A stretch of 38,206 nt of DNA from UBA2421 sp002343075 (GCA_937982565.1 CALJLN010000048.1:1-38206); one strand, 5' to 3'. Shown: positions 8,703 through 17,703, counted from the first letter of the stretch. The notes: a model not told the origin generated them from the letters alone. Program-made: numbers and translations.

Positions 8703-9053
8703 TCACCTCGCCTGAACAAAGATCTCGTAGTGGCTCAGTTGCCGGTGCGTGCGCGGCGTCACTCGCGCGATTCGGTACTTCACCGCCGCCTGCCCGTCCT
8801 GCTGGACGGTGCAGTCGCCGCCGGCGGCGGGCACGACCGCCACACCGGCCTCCTCCAGCGGCATAGCCACATACAGCACGCCGGTCACATCTTTCAGGTT
8901 TCCCTCGAGCTGCTTCTGCTGCACAAAATTCGGCTGATCGATGGTGCATCGAACGGCGCTCGAAAACACCGTCTGCACCGCCGGCGCGTAGCCGCCGTTG
9001 CCGTCGGCGATTGGCGGGCCGCTGATGTGCAGTAGTAGCGCGTTGAGGATCAC
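8703..9053 (-). CDS. Putative head closure / head-tail joining protein
   Basis: A 116-residue beta-rich protein read from a GTG with a GGGAGG ribosome site. Length, strand-rich composition (YRIARVTPRTHRQLSHYEIFVQ at the end) and position between the adaptor-like gene and the gp10-like gene fit head-closure proteins of the SPP1 gp16 or HK97 gp7 type. It overlaps the preceding gene by four bases. The exact family cannot be set by eye. Confidence 0.55.
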   Translation of the reverse strand: MILNALLLHISGPPIADGNGGYAPAVQTVFSSAVRCTIDQPNFVQQKQLEGNLKDVTGVLYVAMPLEEAGVAVVPAAGGDCTVQQDGQAAVKYRIARVTPRTHRQLSHYEIFVQAR

Positions 9054-9811
9054 AGCAACCTCCCGCTGCGGAGCAGATAGCGGCTAAGCAGCCGTGTGGT
9101 TTCCGGGTGTAGCCGCAGCGCCGACTGCAGCTCGCCCGACGACTGGCGGTAGCTCTCGCTCAGGCTTCCTGTGCTCTGGCTGACGATGCCCGTGGCGATC
9201 GCGTGGGTGATCCGGTCGAAGTCGCCCGCAATGATCGATTCGGCCTCGTATAGTTCGGCCATCTTGACGTTGACCGGCACCACCGCCGTATCGGTGTCAT
9301 CGTCCCAGTCGGTCACGGTGCCGTCGGTCTGACAGTCGGAGCGGGGAAACTGGCGAACCTGGGCGGCGTCATATTTACGGCCCTGGTACCGCACCTGGTC
9401 AATCCGCAGTGAAGCCAACTGCAGGGCCCTGGCCTGCACGTCCGAGCTTGCCGCCGAGAATTGGTCGAGCAGCGGCAGGGTGGCCGCCAGAGCCACCGCA
9501 TCGCCGAGGGTCTGGTAGGTGCTCATCGCGGTCGCCGCGTAGCTGATCGTGCCTGGCGTGTAGTACGTCTGGCCGTTGATGACGACGCGAGAATAATACT
9601 CGTAGGTCACGCCGGCGACGGCGTCGGTGAGCGTGTACTGGTACCGCCCCGTGGCGACGGCCGTCATCGCCGTGGCGGCGGCGACGATCACATCGAGCGT
9701 GTCCGCGCGGCGCACGCCAAAGCTCGCCGAGTCATCCGAGAGCGTCGGCGTGGCGTCTGCGTTGGCCAGCACGCCGTCCTTCTTCACCGAGATGGAAATG
9801 ACGAGGTTCAT
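9050..9811 (-). CDS. Fusion of Ig-like fibre domain with DnaT-like connector domain
   Basis: A 253-residue protein of two parts. Residues 1-95 are a beta-sandwich-like domain (TGRYQYTLTDAVAGVTYEYYSRV) similar in style to the N-terminus of the adjacent SGNH fibre. Residues ~118-200 (ARALQLASLRIDQVRYQGRKYD, then PVNVKMAELYEAESII) resemble the phage 'putative DnaT-like' domain found in head-tail connector genes. The second half fits an adaptor (gp15/gp6-type) role next to the head-closure gene. The gene overlaps the SGNH gene by four bases. The fusion is unusual. Confidence 0.55.
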   Translation of the reverse strand: MNLVISISVKKDGVLANADATPTLSDDSASFGVRRADTLDVIVAAATAMTAVATGRYQYTLTDAVAGVTYEYYSRVVINGQTYYTPGTISYAATAMSTYQTLGDAVALAATLPLLDQFSAASSDVQARALQLASLRIDQVRYQGRKYDAAQVRQFPRSDCQTDGTVTDWDDDTDTAVVPVNVKMAELYEAESIIAGDFDRITHAIATGIVSQSTGSLSESYRQSSGELQSALRLHPETTRLLSRYLLRSGRLL

Positions 9812-11865
9812 CGGATCTGCACCCCATCCTGCTGAATCACGACTTTGTCGGTCGTGGGCCCGCTATCCCCGCTCGGCGTGTTGGCCAATGCCTCGGCGGT
9901 AAACACACCCCCAGAGTCAGTGGCGGCCACGATCCGAGTACCGGCGGTGACGAAATCAAAACTGCTAATTTGATCGGTCTTCGCCTTGATCGCGGCGACG
10001 GCGTCGGCCTGCGCCTCCAGCGAATCCGTTGCCTGGCTGTACGTCTTGCCGCCGTCCTTATTCATCAGCCGGTGCATCAAAGATCCGGTCGTTACCAGTG
10101 CGGGTGTTTGCGTGACGGCCAGGTCGAGCTTGCGCGACTGATTTGCCGCTACGCCAGCGATGCTGGCAGCCGCAGCGGCTTCAACGATGCAATCCCACAT
10201 ATAGCCCATGAAAGTTGCCGCGCCGGTCGTGTTCGGATGAACGTGGTCGGCGAGCATTGTGCCCTGCCACACCGAATAGCCGCCGAGCCTGCGTTTAATG
10301 ATCTGGTGCAGGTTGATGAACGCCGTGTCTGCTGGTGATGCAACCGCGATTTCGTAGAGCGCTGCGGCCTGTGCATCACGGTAGGCTCTGGTGTTGGCGT
10401 CGTCGGCGCTGCTGCTGCCGGTCTGCCAGGGTGCGATGAGAACGAACAGCGGATCGACGATTCCCGCATCCTCACAAGCGGCGCGGTAGCGTGCGAGAAT
10501 GATTTCCACGTTGGCTTTGTATGTCGCTGCCGAGCCGCTGCCGGTTTCATCGCTGCCGATGTTCGTGCCGATCATTACGACGAACGTGTTCGGGTTTCGC
10601 AGCAGGCCGAGCGTGGTGACTAGCTGCGCCTGCGTGTATTTTCCGTCGCTATCGTAGTAGGCCGCGTCGTCGCCGCTGTTCAGCGGCGAGTGGTGGTCGG
10701 TCGTAGACCAACCTCCGACGGCGATTGCGGCATGGCTGTAGCCAGCCTGGGCGCCTTCAATGAACACGAGGTGTCCGGTGTGCGAAAAAACCTTGCCTGA
10801 TTCTGATTCTCCCGACGAGCCGCTTTGCCAGATGTGCCGCGTTGCCGTGGCGGCGGTGCTGGTCGGGGTTGGGAAGTCGTACTCGATTCTGCTGTGGCCG
10901 GAGGGCGCACTGCTCAGGTTGATGCTGCTGGTTGTCAGGTTCGATTCGGAGCCGCGGCGAGTCAAAACCGCCACGTCTGTTAGATCGTTGCTGCCGTGCT
11001 TCGCGTAGAGGATGGCGTACTTCAGGCGGTTGCGGTTCGTCCAGTCGCCATCGGAAAAGTTCTTCGGCGGGACGCCGAGCATGTTGTACAGGTCGAGACT
11101 GCTGAGGTACGAATATAAAAACGGCGTCGAGTTATTAATGTTCGCAAGTGTGGCAACAGTCATCCCGATCGCAGTATTGTTCGTGACGCCGCCGGATGAG
11201 CCGCCGGGAAGAATCTCGCTGCTGGTGCTGGTTCCGATGCCGCCCTGCCAGAGCGATGTGTACCCTTCGGCGCTCACCGCCGCGTTGTGGGGGATGTGAA
11301 GCCCGGCGAATCGCACGTCCCACGTCCGAATGATTCCGTACAGCACGCGAGGCGTGGTATTGGCTGCGCTCTGGCTGTCGCCGACCCAGAGCGTGTTGGC
11401 CCAGCCGTATCGGATGCGCAATGCGGCGCGTTCGAGGCTGTGCCAGTCGGGTACGCCACCATCGGCGGCGAGAGTCGGCGTCAGTCCGGCGATGGCGCTG
11501 GCAATGCGATTCGTTGCGCCGCTGTCGAGGATCACATTGACATCCGCATCGATCGCGCCCGAAATCTTAAACGTGAACTTCACCCCGCCGACGCCGGCAA
11601 CAAGCGCGGCATCGGGAATGCAGCATTGATACCGCCCCGGCGCGTTGGTCGCGTCAATCGCCGCCCAGCCGCCGCTGGTGTAGGTGCCGGGCGTGCCCGA
11701 CGCCATGGTGATTGACGTGGCACTGCTTGCGCCCTGCCGGATGTAGCGCGCAGTTACGTCAGTGTGCGCGATGCCGGTCTTGCCCTGGCCGGTGCTGCTG
11801 TCGCGGATCGTGACTTCGATGAACTGCGAAGTGCTGCCGGCGATGATGGTGTAGTTCGCGCCCAT
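9808..11865 (-). CDS. Tail fibre with SGNH/GDSL hydrolase domain
   Basis: A 685-residue protein. Residues 1-115 form a beta-rich attachment-type domain. An SGNH hydrolase fold follows: block I GDS at 162-164 (nucleophile S164), block III GTN at 433-435, and block V DHVH at 540-543 giving the Asp and His of the triad. Such domains deacetylate or de-esterify surface polysaccharides. A long insertion lies between blocks I and III. The C-terminal 120 residues contain helical LEAQADAVAAIKAKTDQ repeats that may trimerise. It probably modifies the host surface glycan during adsorption. Confidence 0.75.
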   Translation of the reverse strand: MGANYTIIAGSTSQFIEVTIRDSSTGQGKTGIAHTDVTARYIRQGASSATSITMASGTPGTYTSGGWAAIDATNAPGRYQCCIPDAALVAGVGGVKFTFKISGAIDADVNVILDSGATNRIASAIAGLTPTLAADGGVPDWHSLERAALRIRYGWANTLWVGDSQSAANTTPRVLYGIIRTWDVRFAGLHIPHNAAVSAEGYTSLWQGGIGTSTSSEILPGGSSGGVTNNTAIGMTVATLANINNSTPFLYSYLSSLDLYNMLGVPPKNFSDGDWTNRNRLKYAILYAKHGSNDLTDVAVLTRRGSESNLTTSSINLSSAPSGHSRIEYDFPTPTSTAATATRHIWQSGSSGESESGKVFSHTGHLVFIEGAQAGYSHAAIAVGGWSTTDHHSPLNSGDDAAYYDSDGKYTQAQLVTTLGLLRNPNTFVVMIGTNIGSDETGSGSAATYKANVEIILARYRAACEDAGIVDPLFVLIAPWQTGSSSADDANTRAYRDAQAAALYEIAVASPADTAFINLHQIIKRRLGGYSVWQGTMLADHVHPNTTGAATFMGYMWDCIVEAAAAASIAGVAANQSRKLDLAVTQTPALVTTGSLMHRLMNKDGGKTYSQATDSLEAQADAVAAIKAKTDQISSFDFVTAGTRIVAATDSGGVFTAEALANTPSGDSGPTTDKVVIQQDGVQIR

Positions 11866-11868
11866 GGT

Positions 11869-13194
11869 CTAGTCGCCGATGACGAAGACGTTGCCCTGTG
11901 GTTCGGCCTGAATCGCGCCGATGTCACAATAGTTTGTCGAGGCAACCGGCAGCGGCAGCCCGCTAAACCCAGCCGCTCTGCAATCGGCACCTCCGCCGGC
12001 GGTTGAGTTAAGCGAAAAGTCGTCGTTGGCCGAATCAACGAAGGGGCCTGCGGTTAACGTGACCGGATTTAGGTTTGTGGCTAATGCGTTACGAGTCTGC
12101 CCGGCGGTGTTGCTGTGAAAAGCGCACGCGAACAACCGAAGATTGCTGGTGCTTCCGTTGTCGTCAACTCCGAACCCGACATTACCCGACATAACCGTGT
12201 TGCTGACCGTGATGCCAACAGAGTTGCTTACTTCGATGCCATCGCCGCCGTTTCCGTGGAAAACGCATTGGTCAATTAACGCGTCATTTGCCACATTCAA
12301 GCCAGCCCCACTGTTTTGGTATCCGAGACATTTTACGACACCACAGGGGCCACCGCCGACTTGCAAGCCGTGGCTGCCGTTCCCCTTGGCCACACAATGA
12401 CAAAACCCGCGAGCGACTCCACCGACGCCGCCGTTGTCAATAAAACTGCAGAATGACCAATTGCCGTTGGAATTGTTCGCGCCGTTTCCGGCGCAGTATC
12501 TTACGAGGCAGTTATACCACGAAGATTGGTTGGCTCCTGAGACTCCCGCCGTCCCCGTATGCGACGCCTTGTTTCCGTCAAAAATAAGATGCTCGACCTT
12601 GCCAAAGTTTGAACTCAGCGTGATGAGCGTCACCGAGTTCACCGCCGCGCGAATGATGGGCCTTGTGCCGTTCAGGGTCGCGTCGCCGGGAGTCGTGACG
12701 TAGCCAGAGATAAACGACAAGGCTACGCTGATTTGCAGCCGTCCATTTGCGACATTCGGCGTGGTTGATGTCACGTCGTATGTGCCGCTTTGGATATACA
12801 GGCCGTTGCCCGCGACGACTGAGCCGAGTACCAGCCCCGGCGTCGCGTTCGCCCCACCGATGCGATAGACAAGATCGTTGCTGGTCGGCGCGCTCCCGCA
12901 AGGCCGGTTGAGAACAAGCGTCGTGCTGTTCGTTCGGCTCACGACACGATAGACACCGGGCAGCGAGTTTGTGCCGGTGCTGATTCGCAGATTCGCGTCA
13001 ATCACGTTGTCCGTGAAGGTGGCGTTGACATCCACGAAGTTGTTGTCGGCGCTCCCGCCCTGGCCCTGCGTGCCGGTGTACAGCGGCGTGCCGGTGTTGA
13101 CGCGCGAAACGTCGCCGCCACGAACGTGGCCGCCGCCGTTGAGGTCGCTGCCGTCTGTCCGGCAAAACCAGTCTGTTGACGCGGAGAGTTCCAT
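11869..13194 (-). CDS. Right-handed beta-helix tailspike-like protein
   Basis: A 441-residue protein with repeated short strands bearing Asn, Gly and Cys turns (NCLVRYCAGNGANNSNG, GVVKCLGYQNSGAGLNV), the pattern of parallel beta-helix (pectin-lyase-fold) proteins from about residue 130 to 390. The N-terminal ~120 residues are Gly/Thr-rich. No catalytic residues can be assigned. Many phage tailspikes share this fold and bind or cut polysaccharide. It abuts the next gene and shares the late operon. Confidence 0.65.
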   Translation of the reverse strand: MELSASTDWFCRTDGSDLNGGGHVRGGDVSRVNTGTPLYTGTQGQGGSADNNFVDVNATFTDNVIDANLRISTGTNSLPGVYRVVSRTNSTTLVLNRPCGSAPTSNDLVYRIGGANATPGLVLGSVVAGNGLYIQSGTYDVTSTTPNVANGRLQISVALSFISGYVTTPGDATLNGTRPIIRAAVNSVTLITLSSNFGKVEHLIFDGNKASHTGTAGVSGANQSSWYNCLVRYCAGNGANNSNGNWSFCSFIDNGGVGGVARGFCHCVAKGNGSHGLQVGGGPCGVVKCLGYQNSGAGLNVANDALIDQCVFHGNGGDGIEVSNSVGITVSNTVMSGNVGFGVDDNGSTSNLRLFACAFHSNTAGQTRNALATNLNPVTLTAGPFVDSANDDFSLNSTAGGGADCRAAGFSGLPLPVASTNYCDIGAIQAEPQGNVFVIGD

Positions 13195-14004
13195 CTACTC
13201 CCCTCCTCCGTCACTACGCAGCCTCGGCCAGCCGCCGACGTTGCGGATGCTATTGAGCGTCAGCGTCGGCTTGCTGATCCCGCCGATGGTCGTCAACTGA
13301 AACGCGCTGTCGCTGCTGATGCTCTTGCCGTTTTTCGCCTTGCGGCGGTCTTTCGCCATCATCTGCGTCCAGTCGGCGGCGAGATCGGTCTGGCCGGTGG
13401 CGCGAACGTGCCCCCAGATGCGCGTCTTACCGTCGATGTACGCCCGAATCCGCCGGGCCTTGGCGTCGCCGTGATAGATTCGCCGCTCCTTGTCGGTCTT
13501 GCAGTCCTTGGCCGGCAGCACGCCGAACACGAGCGAATCCATCAGATCGCAGTCGAAGATTTGCACTTCATCCACGTGGCGAAACTGCCAGACTTCCTTG
13601 TTCGGATGGCCGGAGTTGTCGTGCTCGCAATCTTCCAGGCGAATCTTCGTGGCGCCCATGACCCGCCCGTGTGCCTCGCCGACGCAGCGATGCGTGAACC
13701 GTAAACCCTTCAGCAGGATGTTGCCGGCCCGCGCGCCGCGCAGGAGATCGCCGTAGTAGCCGGCCGGGTATTTCTTGGTCTCGCCGGCGGTGAAGCCGCC
13801 GAGCCAGGAGAAATCGCCGCCGAGGATCAGCGGCCCGTGCCCGCCGGAGATGCCGCAGTTTTCCAGGACCAGCTTACCGCCGTTCTGGACGAACGCGACG
13901 GCCTTGTCGGTCCAGTCGCAGGCGAAGAGCGTATTCCTGACGATCTTCAAGCCGCGATCATGTACGAACGCGGGCTGGCCGGCTTTCACGCGGAGGGTGG
14001 TCAT
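13195..14004 (-). CDS. Beta-helix-like hypothetical fibre protein
   Basis: A 269-residue protein with successive short strands ending in Asn, Gly or Cys (FVQNGGKLVLENCGISGGHGPLIL, ILLKGLRFTH, KIRLEDCEHDNSGH, VQIFDCDLMDS). This suggests five to six coils of a parallel beta-helix over residues 20-180. The C-terminal tail has GKSISSDSAFQLTTIGG. It is smaller than usual tailspikes and may be a partner of the adjacent 441-residue protein. It overlaps the upstream gene by four bases. No enzyme motif is seen. Confidence 0.5.
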   Translation of the reverse strand: MTTLRVKAGQPAFVHDRGLKIVRNTLFACDWTDKAVAFVQNGGKLVLENCGISGGHGPLILGGDFSWLGGFTAGETKKYPAGYYGDLLRGARAGNILLKGLRFTHRCVGEAHGRVMGATKIRLEDCEHDNSGHPNKEVWQFRHVDEVQIFDCDLMDSLVFGVLPAKDCKTDKERRIYHGDAKARRIRAYIDGKTRIWGHVRATGQTDLAADWTQMMAKDRRKAKNGKSISSDSAFQLTTIGGISKPTLTLNSIRNVGGWPRLRSDGGGE

Positions 14005-15005
14005 TTGTCCGCCAATCGAATGTGTTTCGTGGTGAGCGCCGGCGTGTGGCCGTCGGCCTGGATGCGGATCGCGGGTGCGATCAGTCTGGCCGCGATGTTG
14101 TCCGGGGTGTCATTCCAGCCGACATCTTTGCCATGCGCCGGGGGGTCGGGAAACTGCACAAACCGGATGATCTCTCCCGACAGCGCGTCGTTACGCGCGC
14201 CCCACCTGCTGTCGGGATACTTTTCGGGGTTGCTGCGATCCCAGAACGCGTCCTGGGTAATGACGGGAAATCCGAACATCTGCCCGCGCGATGCGTGTGG
14301 ACGCGGTTCGATGTACGCGCGCGTAAGGCTTCCGACCATCGCGATCCAGCGCCACTGCGGCGAATCTTCGGACAGATTGCTCGACGCATCGAACGCGATC
14401 GAGCAGCCAGCGTCGAGGGCTTCCTTGATCTGGTATTCGCACTCGCGGATAAAATCGTCCGCGCGCCCGTCGATCTTCGGCAGTACCTCGGTCGGGTCGT
14501 TCTGCAGCGCGCCGAAATAGACGATCACCTCCACGCCCGCCTTCGTGAGCGGCCGCAGCGCGTCGCCCAGTCCACTGGCCAGATGCCGTGTGGCCGGGTT
14601 GGCCTGGCAGAGTCGGCGCTGTGAGTACCTGTATTCCCCGGTCTTGCCCGATGCATCCCGCTCCAGCCCATAAGGGTTGTGCAGGATGACTCGCGGGCGC
14701 TGCACACCGCGGGAGCGGAGCCAGTCGATCTCCGGCTGAATCACCTGGGCGACAAACTGCTTCCACCCGCCGCTCAACAGCACCGGGTGAAACCCGCGCG
14801 GCGTCGGGTACCCCCCGGCGGCCTCCTTCCACACGACAATGCGCGAGAGGTCGAGGCCGCGATGCGTGGCGGACTGGGTGACGGGTGCAGCGGACGTCAC
14901 CTGCCCGACCGCGCGATTGTGCTCGATCATCAGCCACGCGAAAAGCGAACTGCCGAGGCCGAAGAACGCGATGATCATCCGAGCCTGAGCGCCGGGGATC
15001 GTCAT
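14001..15005 (-). CDS. Signal-anchored protein, possible TIM-barrel glycosidase
   Basis: A 334-residue protein with an N-terminal hydrophobic segment at about residues 10-25 (IIAFFGLGSSLFAWLMI). Features that suggest an alpha/beta barrel are PRVILHNPYGLE (about 104-115), VEVIVYFGALQND and CSIAFDASSNL, alternating with helices. No glycosidase family can be named with certainty. It may be a virion enzyme or an exported lysis enzyme; no other endolysin candidate is visible in the window. Located among host-interaction genes and coupled by overlaps on both sides. Confidence 0.5.
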   Translation of the reverse strand: MTIPGAQARMIIAFFGLGSSLFAWLMIEHNRAVGQVTSAAPVTQSATHRGLDLSRIVVWKEAAGGYPTPRGFHPVLLSGGWKQFVAQVIQPEIDWLRSRGVQRPRVILHNPYGLERDASGKTGEYRYSQRRLCQANPATRHLASGLGDALRPLTKAGVEVIVYFGALQNDPTEVLPKIDGRADDFIRECEYQIKEALDAGCSIAFDASSNLSEDSPQWRWIAMVGSLTRAYIEPRPHASRGQMFGFPVITQDAFWDRSNPEKYPDSRWGARNDALSGEIIRFVQFPDPPAHGKDVGWNDTPDNIAARLIAPAIRIQADGHTPALTTKHIRLADK

Positions 15006-15496
15006 GTGCCTCTCCCTTGCGCCGCGGCGCGCCGCTGCTCCGCCCGCGCCGCCACCCGCGCGGCGTTGTCGGGCCGGTCAGAATCGAATGCGAGGCGGTC
15101 CGATTGATGATCGAAGACGGCCACGCCGTTCTGCAGCGCGTGATGCGCACGCGCGGGCAAATCGGTCGTGCCCCAGCCGTCGCAGAACGTCATCCCGCAC
15201 TCATCGCCGTTGAAGTCGTCGATCGGGTGGAGGCACTCGAACCGCATGGTTCCCGGGCGGGCGGGAAAGGTGAACCTCGCTCGGAGCCTGGCCGCCGCGT
15301 CACCAGACGTTGCCGATTCCGACGGCGGCGTGATCGCATTGTCAGGCAGCAGCGTGGTTGTAGCTGGCTGGACGCTGGCCGGCTCGGCGGTCTTCTCGAC
15401 TGGGGGCGGGCTCGCCTTGGTCGGCTCTTTCGGTTGCTCGCCCGCAGCGGTCTGCGGCTGTGCGGGTTCGGCTGTTCGCACTGTTGACTTGCTCAT
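15002..15496 (-). CDS. Hypothetical protein with Pro/Ala-rich N-terminus
   Basis: A 164-residue protein with an AAAGGAC ribosome element. Residues 1-60 are a low-complexity Pro/Glu/Ala/Thr stretch, probably disordered. The ordered part (about 70-150) has HPIDDFNGDECGMTFCDGWG with two Cys and a His, and might bind metal. It follows the cement-like gene. Function unknown; a capsid-surface or linker protein is possible from position. Confidence 0.5.
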   Translation of the reverse strand: MSKSTVRTAEPAQPQTAAGEQPKEPTKASPPPVEKTAEPASVQPATTTLLPDNAITPPSESATSGDAAARLRARFTFPARPGTMRFECLHPIDDFNGDECGMTFCDGWGTTDLPARAHHALQNGVAVFDHQSDRLAFDSDRPDNAARVAARAEQRRAAAQGRGT

Positions 15497-15546
15497 TCGT
15501 GTCGTCCTTTCGGTTTCTAGTCAGGGTTGGATCGTAATTCGATTCC

Positions 15547-15996
15547 CTACAGGTTCGCGTTGAGCCACGACTCGTAGGTGATTGATGGGGTGGTCCCGCC
15601 GACGTCGAGATTCAGACGCGCATAACGGCGGCTGAGCCAGCCAGGGATTGAAGCGATGCCCGTTGCGGTCACGGTGATGATTGGCCCGGCGTTCGCCCAG
15701 GTCGAGCCGTCGTGTGACTCCTGAAGCACGAAGGCGTAAGTCTCGTTCGTGTCGGTGGTGTCGAGCGCGGTGATACTCACCACCGCGCATGCCTGCTGCC
15801 CTAGACCGCCGGGGTCATAGCCGAGGCCGAGGTCCTTGGTTGTGCCGACGAAGTCGGCGGTCTTCGTCGCCGAAGCCTCCAGGCGCAGTGATTCGTCCTG
15901 TGGCGTTGGCACGAATGCGGTGTTGAGGTGCAGCCCCTGCGCCATCACCACAGCAACGATGAGCAGGGCGAGGATGATCAACATGGTCATGGTCAT
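15547..15996 (-). CDS. Putative capsid cement (Bbp16-like) protein with N-terminal hydrophobic segment
   Basis: A 149-residue protein. Residues ~40-149 form a beta-rich domain containing KDLGLGYDPGG, VVSITALDTTDTNETYAFVLQ and ESHDGSTWANAG; this pattern resembles the Bbp16-type capsid cement protein that follows the major capsid gene in BPP-1-like phages, and the gene order agrees. The N-terminus (MTMTMLIILALLIVAVVMA) is strongly hydrophobic, unusual for a cement protein. The start at 15996 has an AAAGGAC ribosome site; the frame is open further upstream but without support. Confidence 0.6.
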   Translation of the reverse strand: MTMTMLIILALLIVAVVMAQGLHLNTAFVPTPQDESLRLEASATKTADFVGTTKDLGLGYDPGGLGQQACAVVSITALDTTDTNETYAFVLQESHDGSTWANAGPIITVTATGIASIPGWLSRRYARLNLDVGGTTPSITYESWLNANL

Positions 15997-16055
15997 AACT
16001 TGCTGTCCTTTCGGTTTGCGGCACTTCGGCCGCTTTGAGTTCGTTAGTGGGCCGA

Positions 16056-16991
16056 TCAGGCCTCTGTGATGCCGCCGATGCGGATGAAGCAATGCGGCGA
16101 GAAATCGACGATGCCCATCACGTTGTCAATTACGTCCTTGACGTACTCGCCCATGTTCACAGGCGCGCGCTGCTTCATGAAGCTCGGGCCGCGAATGGCC
16201 TGCAGGTCGTCGCCGTCGTCTGATCCGCCGAATCGCACGATGTAGAGCGACTGCGTCACGTTGCTCGACCCGCGCGTTTCGTCAAACGCGAAGATCGGGC
16301 TTCGCTTGTCGTCCTCTGTCACGGTCTTGATCCGCGATCCGTTGTAGTTGGTCTGCTGCTCGTTCGTCTCGGCGATGCCTTTGCCCGCAGCAGCGGTTCG
16401 CAGCAGGTTGGTGATCTTGCGCCGCATCCAGCGCGTGCAGAAGATTACCTTCCGACCGTTCTCGCCGGACAACAGGTCCTGCGCCTCGTCGAGCAGGTCC
16501 ATCGTCAGCGGCCCACCGTTAGCGCCCGCCCACAGCACACGGCCCTTCGCCACGCTGCGCTTTCGCAGGCCGGCGAATTGCTTGGCGCGCTGCACGTTGG
16601 TGCCGACCTCCTGGCCGTGGAAGAACACCTTGTCGAAATACTTTCCCATCCGCTTCATGCGGCGGTCGATCTGGTTCAAGCGGGCCACGTCGCCTTTCGC
16701 GTCGATCTGCACTGCGTCGGTTTTGACCGAACCGCCGAAGAGCGTGAGCTTCTCGGTCTTCGGGCTGCTGACCGGATTGCTCGCCGCGTATTCGTCATTG
16801 AGCGATCGTTCGGCCACGTCGCCGCCGTCGTCGTCGGTGACGAAGTTGTAGCCGAGTGCGTCGGTCGCATCGACGAAACTCAACTCCGGAAGCACCACGC
16901 TTTCGCTCCCGTCGAGGAACTTGTCCACCAGACGCATCCGCATCGGATCGTTGGGGAACTCTGCTCTCATCTGCACCAGTGTCATTGCCAT
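16056..16991 (-). CDS. Major capsid protein (HK97 fold, BPP-1-like)
   Basis: A 311-residue protein with a strong AAAGGAG ribosome site before the ATG at 16991. The N-terminus (MAMTLVQMRAEFPNDPMRMRLVDKFL...VLPELSFVDATDALGYNF) matches the pattern of capsid proteins in the BPP-1/Mu-like head class. An E-loop-like segment and a central helix-rich spine region (DRRMKRMGKYFDKVFF) follow. It is flanked by a scaffold-like gene upstream and a cement-like gene downstream, the normal order. It would form the icosahedral shell. Confidence 0.75.
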   Translation of the reverse strand: MAMTLVQMRAEFPNDPMRMRLVDKFLDGSESVVLPELSFVDATDALGYNFVTDDDGGDVAERSLNDEYAASNPVSSPKTEKLTLFGGSVKTDAVQIDAKGDVARLNQIDRRMKRMGKYFDKVFFHGQEVGTNVQRAKQFAGLRKRSVAKGRVLWAGANGGPLTMDLLDEAQDLLSGENGRKVIFCTRWMRRKITNLLRTAAAGKGIAETNEQQTNYNGSRIKTVTEDDKRSPIFAFDETRGSSNVTQSLYIVRFGGSDDGDDLQAIRGPSFMKQRAPVNMGEYVKDVIDNVMGIVDFSPHCFIRIGGITEA

Positions 16992-17054
16992 GATCGGCAC
17001 TCCTTTGCTTGATCCATCCCCTCCGGGGGAATCCTTCGCCCGCACGCGCGGGCG

Positions 17055-17660
17055 CTACGCCGCCTGCTTTTCCTGCGCCACTACAGCGCCGGGCACCTTC
17101 GCCAGGTACGTCTCGGCGAACTGCTTCGGCGTCAGCTTGCTCGGGTCGAGCGTCGTCTCGGGCGGCTTGCCGCCCGAGCCCGGCGCGGCCACGTCGGTGA
17201 TCTTGCCGCCGGCGGCTTTGAAGTCGGTTTCAAACTGCGATTGAATCGACTTCAACTGCTCTTCGAATTTCGCGGGATCGTGGCCGATCTGCGCACGGTA
17301 CGCCGCCGGGAACTTGGCCATCCTCTCGCTGACGAACCGGTCGCGCGCCGCGGCGGTCTCCTGCGATTTACTGAGCGTCTCGATCTTGGCGTTCACCAGC
17401 TTTTCGACCTGCGCGGCGATCTCTTCCGCCGTGGCCGGCCCCTTCTTCTCGCCGGCCTTGTCGGCGGCTTTGTCGCCGGCGGCGTCTTTCGCCTGCGCGG
17501 CTTCGCGGTCCGCCTTCAGCGTGTCGGCGATGATGCCGATGTTCTTGGTGAGCTCGGCCTGCGCATCGTTTAGCGGCTTGAGCGCGCCGGTAAGTTGCTC
17601 GCCGACGATCTTGACCACGTCTTCGCGGGACAGCCCCGCGTTGTCGGTCTTTTCTGCCAT
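17055..17660 (-). CDS. Putative capsid scaffolding protein
   Basis: A 201-residue protein rich in Ala, Lys, Glu and Gln and almost wholly helical, with a coiled-coil-like centre (EEIAAQVEKLVNAKIETLSKSQ) and a low-complexity AAGDKAADKAGEKKG stretch at about 60-75. AAGGAG ribosome site present. Size, composition and position between portal and major capsid genes fit a scaffold. No protease motif is found. Confidence 0.65.
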   Translation of the reverse strand: MAEKTDNAGLSREDVVKIVGEQLTGALKPLNDAQAELTKNIGIIADTLKADREAAQAKDAAGDKAADKAGEKKGPATAEEIAAQVEKLVNAKIETLSKSQETAAARDRFVSERMAKFPAAYRAQIGHDPAKFEEQLKSIQSQFETDFKAAGGKITDVAAPGSGGKPPETTLDPSKLTPKQFAETYLAKVPGAVVAQEKQAA

Positions 17661-17703
17661 GTCAATCTCCTTGCCGCGATCGCGGCGAAAAACTCAAGAA
17701 TCG

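Noticed and set aside
15547..17660. Possible diversity-generating retroelement because the capsid genes resemble BPP-1
   Set aside because: No reverse transcriptase, template or variable repeat was found anywhere in the window.
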